From Kocuria sp. TGY1127_2 (GTDB lineage: Bacteria > Actinomycetota > Actinomycetes > Actinomycetales > Micrococcaceae), in contig NZ_AP022834.1 in the NCBI RefSeq assembly GCF_013394385.1, positions 496,001 to 560,000 on the forward strand: a stretch of 64,000 bases of DNA, given 5' to 3'. Position numbers and translations under genes: made by a program. Under the pieces are notes generated by a model. It ran no database searches. It was not told where the DNA came from and saw nothing but the letters and a program-made list of their open reading frames with translations. Positions 17,708 to 25,815 of this stretch are shown here, one piece after another; position 1 is the first letter of the stretch, and each line of letters begins with the position of its first letter.

Positions 17708-18703
17708 ATGAGAAAACACCACAAGATCGCGATACAGGTGCTTGCCTTGGCACTTTCGTTCGGCCCGGTCGGGTTGGGCCAGGCTCTGGCCTTGCCTGAT
17801 CCGTCGGACACCCCTTCCGCGAGAGCCAATCAGTCCGTCGAAGACAAAGCACTCGAACAGAAACTGTCCACCGAGGAAAAGGTCGGACACGAGCGGATCG
17901 TCATCGATCACGGACACGTTGATATGGGGCCGAAGTTCGTGGACGGCGCGTGGGCGCTTATGATCCACGACGACCACAATCGTGAGCCCGTATGGCGGCG
18001 GCCGAGCGACGTCGTGCTCCGCGCCGGGGACGCGGCTCGGCTGCCTACCCCGGACGACCCCCACTACCACTTCGTGGGGGTGCCAGCGGGGCAGGACGTT
18101 TACGTGGTGCCCCAGACCGAGGCCCAGGGCGTCGTCTGGCCAGGTTGGAACACTCAGGACCCGGAGGTACAGAATCGTCTGGGGACGGGGGCCACCCTGA
18201 CTTTCGAGGGCGTGGAAGGTCCGGGCCGGTTCAACCTTTACCTCGAGAACGGCAATTTTTCAGGCCCCCAGGTTCTGTGGGATTCCGACAAGGAGGAACC
18301 TCAGGACATCTGGGTGCCGTCCAACACACACACCCATGCCAATTGGGTTTTCACCGAACCCGGAACGTACTTCGTAACGGTCAGGGTCCACGGCAAGCTC
18401 TCCGACGGGACGGAGGTATCCGATACTCAGCGGCTGCAGTTCGCGATCGGCGATTCGACCGACCCGAATCAGGTGTTCGACAAGGCCGGCCTGCTGGGCG
18501 ATCCGAGCCCGCCGGAGAACGTGGACCGCCACGATGAGGATGCGAAGAACGAGGCGCAGGCCCTCTCGGCACCTGTGATTGTCTTGGTCCTCGTCATCCT
18601 CGTCGGGGCAGGCGTGCTGCTGTTGTGGGTCGGCAGGGGGCGGCGGGCCAAGAAGGCATCGCTGAACCGGCGACGGCACGCGGGGAGCGTCCATGACCGT
18701 TAA
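17708..18703 (+). CDS. Membrane-anchored choice-of-anchor M domain protein
   Basis: A 331-residue exported protein with signal peptide (hydrophobic core to about 29, ALA cleavage region), one complete surface domain (about 60-260) with IDHGHVDMGPKFVDG, VVWPGWNTQDPEV and NTHTHANWVFTEPG, then a single membrane helix (VIVLVLVILVGAGVLLLWVG) and a basic tail. It has no LAxTG motif, so it is held by its membrane helix and not the wall. It lies between the binding protein and the ATPase and overlaps the ATPase start by 11 bases. The ATG at 17708 is chosen; a TTG at 17693 is possible. Position and domain suggest it hands ligand from the wall proteins to the lipoprotein. Confidence 0.78.
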   Translation: MRKHHKIAIQVLALALSFGPVGLGQALALPDPSDTPSARANQSVEDKALEQKLSTEEKVGHERIVIDHGHVDMGPKFVDGAWALMIHDDHNREPVWRRPSDVVLRAGDAARLPTPDDPHYHFVGVPAGQDVYVVPQTEAQGVVWPGWNTQDPEVQNRLGTGATLTFEGVEGPGRFNLYLENGNFSGPQVLWDSDKEEPQDIWVPSNTHTHANWVFTEPGTYFVTVRVHGKLSDGTEVSDTQRLQFAIGDSTDPNQVFDKAGLLGDPSPPENVDRHDEDAKNEAQALSAPVIVLVLVILVGAGVLLLWVGRGRRAKKASLNRRRHAGSVHDR

Positions 18704-19454
18704 CCGTCTGGAAATCTCCGGTCTCACCGTCTCACTGGGCGGGCGTGTGGTCATCGATTCACTGGACTGGGAGGTCGGAGCCGGGGAATTCGTTGCGCTG
18801 ATCGGCCCCAACGGAACCGGAAAGACCACCCTGCTTCGAACAATACTGGGGTTGGTATCACCGGTGGCCGGGAAGATCACCGTCGCGGGCCATGCGCCAG
18901 CCCGTGCCCGTGCCGCATTGGGCTATGTGCCGCAGAAGCACCACTTCGCGTGGGACTACCCGCTGACGGTAGAAGACACCGTGATGATCGGAAGAACCCG
19001 CAGGATCGGGTGGTTCCGTCGACCGAAAATCGCGGACTGGGCTGCGGTCCATGAAGCCCTGGATCGGACGGGTCTGGTCGATCTGCGTCGTCGTTGCATC
19101 GGCGAGCTCTCAGGAGGACAGAGGCAGCGGGTGCTCCTCGCACGGACGCTCGCGACCGATCCCCGGTTCCTGCTGCTCGACGAGCCCTTCACCGGAGTCG
19201 ACGCCCCGACCCAGGACAAGCTCAGCCAGCTGTACACCGCGCTCGCCAGGGACGGGCTCGGTATCGTCATGAGCACCCACGATGTTCTGGGGGCCCTGAC
19301 CGATTGCTCACGGATCTGCGGGCTGAGGGGGCACATCGACGTGGATGCTCCGGCGTCGGAGCTCGACGCCGCCTCCCTCAATACATGGTTGCGCGGTCGT
19401 CCCCTGGCGTCGTGTGGAATCACTCGTTCCGACGTTCAGGAGGAACACTCATGA
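18693..19454 (+). CDS. Metal ABC transporter ATP-binding protein
   Basis: A 253-residue ABC ATPase of the zinc/manganese (cluster A-I) group. GPNGTGKTT (Walker A, about 39-47), the signature LSGGQRQRVLLAR and Walker B LLLDEPF are intact, so it should hydrolyse ATP and power the adjoining permease. The closest named family is TIGR03771, the ATPase of the anchored-repeat transporter. It starts inside the end of the preceding surface protein gene and its stop overlaps the permease start (ATGA), consistent with tight co-translation. Confidence 0.9.
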   Translation: MTVNRLEISGLTVSLGGRVVIDSLDWEVGAGEFVALIGPNGTGKTTLLRTILGLVSPVAGKITVAGHAPARARAALGYVPQKHHFAWDYPLTVEDTVMIGRTRRIGWFRRPKIADWAAVHEALDRTGLVDLRRRCIGELSGGQRQRVLLARTLATDPRFLLLDEPFTGVDAPTQDKLSQLYTALARDGLGIVMSTHDVLGALTDCSRICGLRGHIDVDAPASELDAASLNTWLRGRPLASCGITRSDVQEEHS

Positions 19455-20308
19455 TTACCCCGTGGGAGTTCGCGAGTGACCTCTTCAACCCGAATCTGAC
19501 GTTCTTGTCGAGGGCTTTGGCGGCCGTTGTGATCTCCTCGATCGTGTGCGGCGTCGTCGGGTGCCATGTCGTGATGCGAGGGATGGTCTTCATTGGTGAC
19601 GCCGTGGCCCATTCAGTGTTTCCCGGACTCGCGGTAGCTTTCGTCGTCGGCGGGAACATGGCACTCGGAGGGCTGGTCGCCGGTGTGCTGACCGCGGTGC
19701 TCGTCGCCGTCTTCAGCCAGAACCGACGGCTGAAGGAAGATTCGGTCATCGGCATTCTTTTCGCCGGTGCCTTTGCCCTGGGCATTGTGGTCATCTCGCG
19801 GGCACCGGGCTACTCCGGCTCAGTCGAAGACTTCCTGTTCGGCTCTATCGTCGGGGTCTCCGACCATGACGTCATGATGGGGACACTGGCCGGTGCCGGA
19901 CTACTGCTGGTCCTGGCGCTCTTTCACAAGGAGATCGTGACGGTCAGCGTGGACAAGGAAACTGCCCGGGCGTCGGGGCTTCCGGTTCTGGGGCTGGATA
20001 TCCTCTTGTCCGTGGTGGTGACCGTGAGCGTTGTCATCTCGTTGCAGACTATCGGCAACGTGCTGGTTCTGGCACTCATCGTGATCCCTGCGGCGGCGAC
20101 GCGCCTACTATGCCAGCGACTCGGTTCCATGCTCGTCCTCGCCCCCGTGTTCGGGACGGTCTGCGCCACGACCGGGCTGTACATGTCCTGGTCGATCAAT
20201 CTTCCCGCCGGTGGAACCATAGTTCTTACGATGGTTGCCGGATTCTTCGTCTGCTGGGCGCTCGCGGGCCTTCGTGGCCGAGCCCGCGGCGCGGCCGTGA
20301 GTGTCTGA
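19451..20308 (+). CDS. Metal ABC transporter permease (ABC-3 family)
   Basis: A 285-residue inner-membrane permease of the ZnuB/MntB family with eight to nine hydrophobic segments; VVGCHVVMRGMVFIGDAVAHS and the later NVLVLALIVIPAAATRLL are typical family segments, the latter being the coupling-helix region. The start at 19451 overlaps the ATPase stop by four bases and has AGGAGG upstream; the frame is open much further upstream but that part lies over the ATPase gene in another frame. It completes the transporter (family TIGR03770). Metal choice between Zn and Mn cannot be read from the sequence. Confidence 0.9.
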   Translation: MITPWEFASDLFNPNLTFLSRALAAVVISSIVCGVVGCHVVMRGMVFIGDAVAHSVFPGLAVAFVVGGNMALGGLVAGVLTAVLVAVFSQNRRLKEDSVIGILFAGAFALGIVVISRAPGYSGSVEDFLFGSIVGVSDHDVMMGTLAGAGLLLVLALFHKEIVTVSVDKETARASGLPVLGLDILLSVVVTVSVVISLQTIGNVLVLALIVIPAAATRLLCQRLGSMLVLAPVFGTVCATTGLYMSWSINLPAGGTIVLTMVAGFFVCWALAGLRGRARGAAVSV

Positions 20309-20338
20309 AACGCTGGCCAGCCGATCGCGAATCATGCT

Positions 20339-20383
20339 GAAACGTGCATTTCTGGATAGCAGGACCAGCCCGATGCACGTTTC
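20339..20383 (+). terminator. Hairpin after the metal transporter operon
   Basis: GAAACGTGCAT and ATGCACGTTTC form a perfect 11-bp stem around a 23-base loop that itself contains CTGG/CCAG. It lies 30 bases after the permease stop. No T-tract follows, so it could be an RNA-stabilising 3' end or a binding site and not a classical terminator. Confidence 0.5.
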
Positions 20384-20419
20384 GGCCCGAAGCAGGCGAC
20401 CTGCCAGAGAACTCAAGAA

Positions 20420-20457
20420 GCCCTCACATCCTGCGGTAAACACAAGGATGCGAGGGC
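20420..20457 (-). terminator. Terminator downstream of tRNA-Ser(CGA)
   Basis: GCCCTCACATCCT and AGGATGCGAGGGC form a 13-bp stem with one mismatch. On the minus strand it is followed by TTCTT and lies about 12 bases after the tRNA 3' end. Confidence 0.75.
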
Positions 20458-20468
20458 CTCTTACTGAG

Positions 20469-20556
20469 CGGTGACGGAGGGATTTGAACCCTCGGTACGG
20501 GGTTACCGTACACGACATTTCGAGTGTCGCACCTTCGGCCGCTCGGACACGTCACC
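20469..20556 (-). tRNA. tRNA-Ser(CGA)
   Basis: An 88-nt tRNA with acceptor stem GGTGACG/CGTCACC, discriminator G, a long variable arm and T-loop GGTTCAAATCC. The anticodon stem CGACA/TGTCG encloses CTCGAAA, giving anticodon CGA, which reads the serine codon UCG. The CCA end is not encoded. Confidence 0.95.
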
Positions 20557-20619
20557 AACTTCGGTCACTTTACCGGCTCATCGATGCCGACTCAACTTGA
20601 GGGGCCGTGCCATCGGGCA

Positions 20620-21288
20620 TCACGGTATCGTCTTCGTCACGTCCGACCTTCGCCCGACGATATATCCGTCGACGATCTTCAGCGCCGCACGGGCTGCGTC
20701 CTGGGTGGTCCGCACCGACAGATTCATCTCCCGGTCCATGGCCAGCATGAAGGTTGAACCGAAGAGGGCTACGGCAATCGACCGACTATCTGGATGTTCC
20801 GCGGTCTCGTAGCTCTCGTCCAGGTCGTCCACCAGATCCGTGACCCGGTCGATGATCACAGAGCGCTGTTCCGCCAGGACTTCCGATGTTCCCCCATGAG
20901 GCCGCCACATCTCCGCGACGGCGAGGCGCGCGAAGCCGGGTTGTCCCTCCAAGAAGCGCAGCGAAGCGATGACTCCTCGAGCGATCCGGTCCCGGGGATC
21001 GGCGATTCCTTCGCCTGCGTCCTCGATGGTCTCCAGGACCAACTTGACGCCGTACCGCAACAAACCGTCGACCATCGACTTCTTGGAACCGAAGTTGTAG
21101 TACACGGTCCCTTTCGATACCCCGGCCTTTGCGGCGACCTCCTCGACCGTCGTCGCGGTGGGACCCTTTTCGCTCATGATCACCATCGCTGCTTCGAAGA
21201 GCTTGAGCTGGGTTCGGTTGGTACGGCCCGGGCGACGTCTGATCGGCCCCGGATTCTCTCCGAGGTTCTGGCTCTCAACGTTCGTCAC
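20620..21288 (-). CDS. TetR-family transcriptional regulator
   Basis: A 222-residue TetR regulator. The helix-turn-helix is at about 45-75, with TTVEEVAAKAGVSKGTVYYNF as the recognition region, and the C-terminal ligand domain follows. I chose the GTG at 21288, which overlaps the stop of the upstream YhgE-like gene (GTGA) and has GAGGT before it. It is the third gene of an operon with a degenerate ABC ATPase and a YhgE-like protein, and a perfect TetR-type palindrome lies in the promoter of that operon, so it probably represses its own operon and is released by an unknown ligand. Confidence 0.9.
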   Translation of the reverse strand: MTNVESQNLGENPGPIRRRPGRTNRTQLKLFEAAMVIMSEKGPTATTVEEVAAKAGVSKGTVYYNFGSKKSMVDGLLRYGVKLVLETIEDAGEGIADPRDRIARGVIASLRFLEGQPGFARLAVAEMWRPHGGTSEVLAEQRSVIIDRVTDLVDDLDESYETAEHPDSRSIAVALFGSTFMLAMDREMNLSVRTTQDAARAALKIVDGYIVGRRSDVTKTIP

Positions 21289-23747
21289 AGTTCTACCTCC
21301 GGGTTCAGCTTCTTGAGGGTCCATGTGCGGTCCTTGACCGATCCGAGGAGTCCGATGAGCAAGCCGACCACCAGATAGACCACGAGGATCAACACCAAGG
21401 AGGGAACAGAGCCTTCATTGACCCCGTAGGCGAGGCGGCGGACCCCAGTGATCGCGTAACCCATCGGCAATCCGTGGTGCAACCATTTCAAGGACTCGGG
21501 CAGGGTCTCGTACGGCATCATGCCTCCGGAAGTGACCAGTTGCACGATCAAGAGAATCAGAACCAAAAGCTTGCCCGGAGCGCCGAGCAGTGAGATCAGC
21601 CCCTGTCCCAACGCGCTGAAGGCAGTCGAGGTGAGCAACAGGAACCAGAATACGAGCCAAGGGTGTTCCATCTGGAAGCCGAGACCGAACTTCACGACGG
21701 CGAACAGAACCACCGTTTGGGCCAGGCCAACCACCGCGAACGGAACCCAGGAACCGAGGGCGACCCTGAAACTCGAGGTATTGGAGGCCAAAGCCCGGTC
21801 GTTATTGGCTCGGAGGAACTGACCGGCCATCAGGATGCCGATCCACAGGGCCAGCACGATGAAGAACGGTCCCATACCTTCACCGTAGTTGCGGGCGCTG
21901 GCCAAGGAGCTGTGATCATCGGAGACCGGATCGGACATGACCGAAGCCAGGGAGGACTGTTCGTCCTTGTTCAGGTTGGGGACCTGATCGGTACCGTTTT
22001 TGAGGCCATTCGTCAGATCTTGGGAACCTTTGGACAACTCTGACGAGCCGTTCTGGAGTTGCCCGGCACCGTCGTCGAGCTGGGTTGATCCATTCACTGC
22101 CTCACTGGTGCCGTCGGCAAGCTGCTGGGCTCCGTCACGGGCTTTGACCTGGTTGTCGTACAGCTGTTGCGAGCCGCCGACCAAAGTTCCGGTCGAGCCG
22201 GCGAGCGTGCCCGTTCCGTCCTTGAGCTGTTGTGCCCCGTCGTTGACTTGGGAAGCCCCTGAAGCGAGTTCACCGGTCTTCTGGTCCAGGGTCGACGCGC
22301 CACCAGCCAATTTCTGCGCGGCATCATTGGCGCTCTTCGCACCGTTCGCGACTCCGGAAGCCCCGTCATTCAACTGCGAGATTCCTGTGGTGAGCTCGGA
22401 AATCTTCCCGGCCACCAATGAAGATCCGTCCGAGGCGCAAGTTGAATCGCGCAGTTTCTGCAGTGAGGCACCTGCGTCGGTGTTCTCCACCGAGTTGAGC
22501 TGGTCGGTCGTCGCCTTGGAAACACGCGACTTGGTCTGCTCACCGGAGACCGAATCCACGACCTTTTTCGCCTGATCCTGATCCAGCACACCCTGGTCAA
22601 CGAGTTGCTGGACCTGTTCCGAGGTGGCCGCGCCGACCTCTGAGACCACGGAATTGGATACGTCCTCACCAAGGCGGCCGGAAGGATCGGAGGTGTTGAC
22701 TTCGGAGAGGTCCTTGCACATCGCGGTCAGGTCGTTCCCGATGTCGTTGACTCCGGACTGCTGAACCTTCTGGTTGAGTGTCGTGACACCTTGTGAGAGT
22801 TGGCCGGCGCCGTCCGAGAGCTTGGACGTGCCCTCGGCAAGCTGGGATGAGCCGGAAGAAAGCGACGACGTTCCGTCCTTGAGCTGCGAGGAACCATCGG
22901 CCAACTGGGACGTGCCGTCCGCCAGAGTCGTTGCGCCCCCGTTGAGCTGTTGGGCGCCGCTGTCGAGCTGCTTGGCTCCGTCGACGGCCTGAGCATTGCC
23001 GTCGACCAGTTGGTTCTCGCCGTCGAGCAGGGAATGCGAGCCGTCATTGAGCTGCACTGCGCCATTGGCAAGCGACGAGGTGCCCTCCTTGAGCTGATCG
23101 ACCGCCGAAGAAAGATTCACCGCTCCGTCGGAAAGTTTCTTCGATCCGTCGGTCGCGTCGGAAAGCTGACCATGGATATCAGTGAAGCTCGCCAGCATCT
23201 GTTGGGCGGTCTCGTCGCCGACTTCCTGAGCTACCTGGTCGCGAATCGTGGTGCCGGCCTTGGTCACAATATTGGTCAGCAGATAGTTGTTTGCGTCATT
23301 GGTGACGAACTCGAGGCCGGCTTTCTCAGGGTCCACTTTCCCCGGGGTTCCGTCCGCGCTGGGCTTGAACTCGGAGGTCGACAGGAGGCGTTGCGAGAAG
23401 TCCTTCGGGATCACGATCGCGAAGTCGGTGTCGCCTTTCTCGACCTGCTTGACGGCTTCGTCTCGAGAGGAAACGTCGTGCCAGTCGAAGTCCTTGGAGT
23501 CATGGAGCTTGTCCGCGACGGACTGGCCGGTGTTGACCGACGCGCCGTCCGGCCCCTGGGCTCCGGAGTCTTCCATGGCGATGGCGCCGCTGACGTGGTC
23601 AACCTTTCCGTACGGGTCCCAGTTGGAGTACAGGTAAATGCCGCCATAGAGCAGCGGGATGCATGCGAGCGCAACCATGACCAACTTGGGGAAGACCCCT
23701 CCGGTCATGCGCTTGAGCTCAGTGAGTGCGAGGCGAAGGGAAGTCAC
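21285..23747 (-). CDS. YhgE/Pip-family membrane protein with heptad-repeat ectodomain
   Basis: An 820-residue membrane protein of the YhgE/Pip (ABC-2-like) family. A first membrane helix (about 19-39) is followed by a large extracellular part; from about 190 to 600 it consists of seven-residue repeats of the type L-x-D-G-x-x-x (SQLADGS, QLKDGTS, QLNDGSH), broken once by a non-repeat region (about 320-440). Five or six membrane helices follow at the C-terminus. The GTG at 23747 overlaps the upstream stop. Relatives act as phage receptor or secretion-associated proteins, and some are linked to drug or lipid export; here it is paired with an ATPase-like gene and TetR, suggesting an inducible export or envelope-stress module. 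Confidence 0.85.
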   Translation of the reverse strand: MTSLRLALTELKRMTGGVFPKLVMVALACIPLLYGGIYLYSNWDPYGKVDHVSGAIAMEDSGAQGPDGASVNTGQSVADKLHDSKDFDWHDVSSRDEAVKQVEKGDTDFAIVIPKDFSQRLLSTSEFKPSADGTPGKVDPEKAGLEFVTNDANNYLLTNIVTKAGTTIRDQVAQEVGDETAQQMLASFTDIHGQLSDATDGSKKLSDGAVNLSSAVDQLKEGTSSLANGAVQLNDGSHSLLDGENQLVDGNAQAVDGAKQLDSGAQQLNGGATTLADGTSQLADGSSQLKDGTSSLSSGSSQLAEGTSKLSDGAGQLSQGVTTLNQKVQQSGVNDIGNDLTAMCKDLSEVNTSDPSGRLGEDVSNSVVSEVGAATSEQVQQLVDQGVLDQDQAKKVVDSVSGEQTKSRVSKATTDQLNSVENTDAGASLQKLRDSTCASDGSSLVAGKISELTTGISQLNDGASGVANGAKSANDAAQKLAGGASTLDQKTGELASGASQVNDGAQQLKDGTGTLAGSTGTLVGGSQQLYDNQVKARDGAQQLADGTSEAVNGSTQLDDGAGQLQNGSSELSKGSQDLTNGLKNGTDQVPNLNKDEQSSLASVMSDPVSDDHSSLASARNYGEGMGPFFIVLALWIGILMAGQFLRANNDRALASNTSSFRVALGSWVPFAVVGLAQTVVLFAVVKFGLGFQMEHPWLVFWFLLLTSTAFSALGQGLISLLGAPGKLLVLILLIVQLVTSGGMMPYETLPESLKWLHHGLPMGYAITGVRRLAYGVNEGSVPSLVLILVVYLVVGLLIGLLGSVKDRTWTLKKLNPEVEL

Positions 23748-24442
23748 GCGTGCTCCTCCTGGGAGATCTGTGGGGTGAAGAGTTCATCAAGGCTCAGTCC
23801 CGACGGGATGTACGGTTCGCTCGTGGTCTCGCCGAGCGTTGCACGAAGTCCGTGCCATGAGTCGCTGATGTGCGGCACTACCGCGACGACGGCCCGCCGG
23901 TGGTTCTCGTCCCGGGCCAACCGGTGAAGACTGGGAAGCCACGTGTACGAATGGTTGGCGTGGCGAGACGGGGTGTCGAACACGAGAAGATCGGCCTGTT
24001 GGTCATGACGCGCCAAGGCGACCATGAGCCTGATTCTCTGATCGCCGGTCAGCTGCTCCTCCCATAGGTTGTCCAGGTCCTCGAGGTCATTCTCGTGGAG
24101 CCAACGTGCCGCGTTTGGGCGATGGAGCAACTTATGGGGCATGTAGGAAAGCATTTCGGCCACGTAGTCGCGCACGCGCATATGATTTTCCATCTCGTTG
24201 ATGGCCGGGGAGTCGATCAATGAGGAACTGCGGCGGAGCGTTTTTCGGGAGTCGCTTCCGTCCCAAGAGACACTCCCCGCATCTGGGCGCATTCGCCCTG
24301 TGAGCGCCAGGGACAATGCGGAGCGCTGCAACTGGCTGTTCGCCTGAACCAGGATCAATTCTCCGATTTCCACGGTGAATGAGGTCGGTTCCACCAATGG
24401 AGCGTGGCGACCCTTTGCCTGAATGGCCTCGACTTCGAGCAC
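23744..24442 (-). CDS. Degenerate ABC ATPase-like protein, partner of the YhgE-like gene
   Basis: A 232-residue protein with the layout of an ABC ATPase but altered motifs. At the Walker A position it reads QANSQLQRSALSLALTG in place of GxxGxGKST, with no lysine. The signature region reads LTGDQRIRLMVALARHDQQ, and Walker B reads ADLLVFDTPSR, with Thr in place of the catalytic Glu. It therefore probably cannot hydrolyse ATP. The GTG at 24442 has GAGGAG upstream; a longer frame to 24517 crosses the promoter zone. Its stop overlaps the YhgE-like start, so the pair is translationally coupled. A regulatory or scaffold role for the membrane protein is an inference. Confidence 0.75.
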   Translation of the reverse strand: MLEVEAIQAKGRHAPLVEPTSFTVEIGELILVQANSQLQRSALSLALTGRMRPDAGSVSWDGSDSRKTLRRSSSLIDSPAINEMENHMRVRDYVAEMLSYMPHKLLHRPNAARWLHENDLEDLDNLWEEQLTGDQRIRLMVALARHDQQADLLVFDTPSRHANHSYTWLPSLHRLARDENHRRAVVAVVPHISDSWHGLRATLGETTSEPYIPSGLSLDELFTPQISQEEHA

Positions 24443-24586
24443 GGGTGTAACTCCTCGTGTGGTGCGATGGTGATGCGGATAGCCCCATGAGAAGCCAGCC
24501 TCACAGGGCTTGGACACTTGGTCGTCGCACTTGGTCGTCGGTCGGCGGGTGGAGGGCTACGTGTTGACGTTTCCCATGCTAGTTGT

Positions 24587-24600
24587 ACTGACCGGTCAGT
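24587..24600. promoter_or_regulatory. TetR-type operator in the promoter of the ATPase-like/YhgE/TetR operon
   Basis: ACTGACCGGTCAGT is a perfect 14-bp palindrome. On the minus strand it lies between a -35-like TAGAAC and a -10-like TAGCAT that are 17 bases apart, so a bound repressor would block RNA polymerase. The TetR gene of the same operon is the obvious candidate. Confidence 0.7.
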
Positions 24601-24676
24601 TCTAGTGAAAACGCCTTAAAATAAAGTGACCCTATGCACTTGGGGTGCTCCGGTTGCCGAGGCGTTGCCAGAGGTC

Positions 24677-25147
24677 TTAGGGGAGGCGCTTTTCCGAGAA
24701 GAAATCTTGCAGGAGCTGGGCACATTCCTCGGCCCTGACGTCTGGAAAGACCTCGACCCAGTGGTTGAGTCGGCGCTCGCGGAGAATGTCGAAGACGGAC
24801 CCGACGGCCCCGGCTTTGTCGTCCCAAGCGCCCATGACCAGCCGGGGGATCCGGGAGAGGAGAATCGCGCCTGCGCACATCGGACATGGTTCCAACGTGA
24901 CGACGAGCGTGCAGTCGTCCAGGCGCCATCGTCCCGCCTGGGCCGCTGCCTCGCGGATGGCGAGCACTTCCGCATGAGCGACGGGGTCGGCGTCGGCCTC
25001 ACGTCGATTTCGGCCCCTGCCCACGACGTTTCCTGCGGAATCCATGACCACGGCACCTATGGGTACATCGCCGCTGGTGCGAGTCGCCCTCGCTTCGGCC
25101 AGTGCGAGCCCCATCCACGCGTTGTGGAGATTCGAAAAGTGCTTCAT
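24677..25147 (-). CDS. tadA: tRNA adenosine(34) deaminase
   Basis: A 156-residue zinc deaminase that converts A34 of tRNA-Arg(ACG) to inosine. The HAE motif (AHAEVLAI, about 58-60) and PCPMCAGA (about 87-94) supply the zinc ligands and catalytic glutamate. Length fits TadA (150-170). It diverges from upp with 29 bases between the starts. A guanine- or cytosine-deaminase of the same fold is less likely given the motif spacing and the neighbouring gene. Confidence 0.88.
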   Translation of the reverse strand: MKHFSNLHNAWMGLALAEARATRTSGDVPIGAVVMDSAGNVVGRGRNRREADADPVAHAEVLAIREAAAQAGRWRLDDCTLVVTLEPCPMCAGAILLSRIPRLVMGAWDDKAGAVGSVFDILRERRLNHWVEVFPDVRAEECAQLLQDFFSEKRLP

Positions 25148-25176
25148 GCATCCATTGTCTGCTGTAGTTTGGACCC

Positions 25177-25815
25177 ATGCGAGTCAAGATTCTGGACCAC
25201 CCCTTGGTCAGCCATAAGATCACCGTATTGAGGGACCGAGAAACCTCGTCCCCGCAGTTCCGTCAGCTGGTCGATGAACTCGTCACTCTTCTGGCGTACG
25301 AGGCCACGCGCAATATTCGCGTGGAGCCCAAAACGGTTCAGACTCCAGTCTCCGAAGCGCAGGGTGTCGTTATTTCACGACCGCGACCCCTCGTCGTCCC
25401 CATTCTCCGCGCCGGCTTGGGAATGCTGGACGGAATGACGCGATTGATCCCGACGGCGGAAGTCGGCTTTCTCGGTATGGCTCGCCACGCGGAGACTCTA
25501 GATATTGTGACCTACGCCGAGCGCCTGCCGGATGACCTCACGGGACGCCAGGTTTATGTTCTCGACCCGATGCTCGCGACCGGTGGAACTTTGATCGAGT
25601 CCATCAAATTCTTGCGCGAGCGGGGAGCCGATCACATTACGTGTCTCTGTATCCTGGCTGCGCCCGAGGGTATTGAAGCCTTGGGCGAGGGCGTTGGGGA
25701 GTTGGACAATATCGATCTGTTCCTGGCCGCGCAGGATGAGCGACTGAACGAGAAGTCGTACATCGTGCCGGGGTTGGGTGATGCCGGGGACCGGCTGTAT
25801 GGCGTCGTTGACTGA
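25177..25815 (+). CDS. upp: Uracil phosphoribosyltransferase
   Basis: A 212-residue cytosolic salvage enzyme that makes UMP from uracil and PRPP. The PRPP loop region reads [11 protein letters not shown] (about 127-137), with [13 protein letters not shown] (about 71-83) and the C-terminal [12 protein letters not shown] uracil-binding loop. Length is typical. There is no ribosome binding site; a -10-like TAGTTT ends six bases before the ATG, which suggests a leaderless transcript. Confidence 0.97.
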   Translation: MRVKILDHPLVSHKITVLRDRETSSPQFRQLVDELVTLLAYEATRNIRVEPKTVQTPVSEAQGVVISRPRPLVVPILRAGLGMLDGMTRLIPTAEVGFLGMARHAETLDIVTYAERLPDDLTGRQVYVLDPMLATGGTLIESIKFLRERGADHITCLCILAAPEGIEALGEGVGELDNIDLFLAAQDERLNEKSYIVPGLGDAGDRLYGVVD

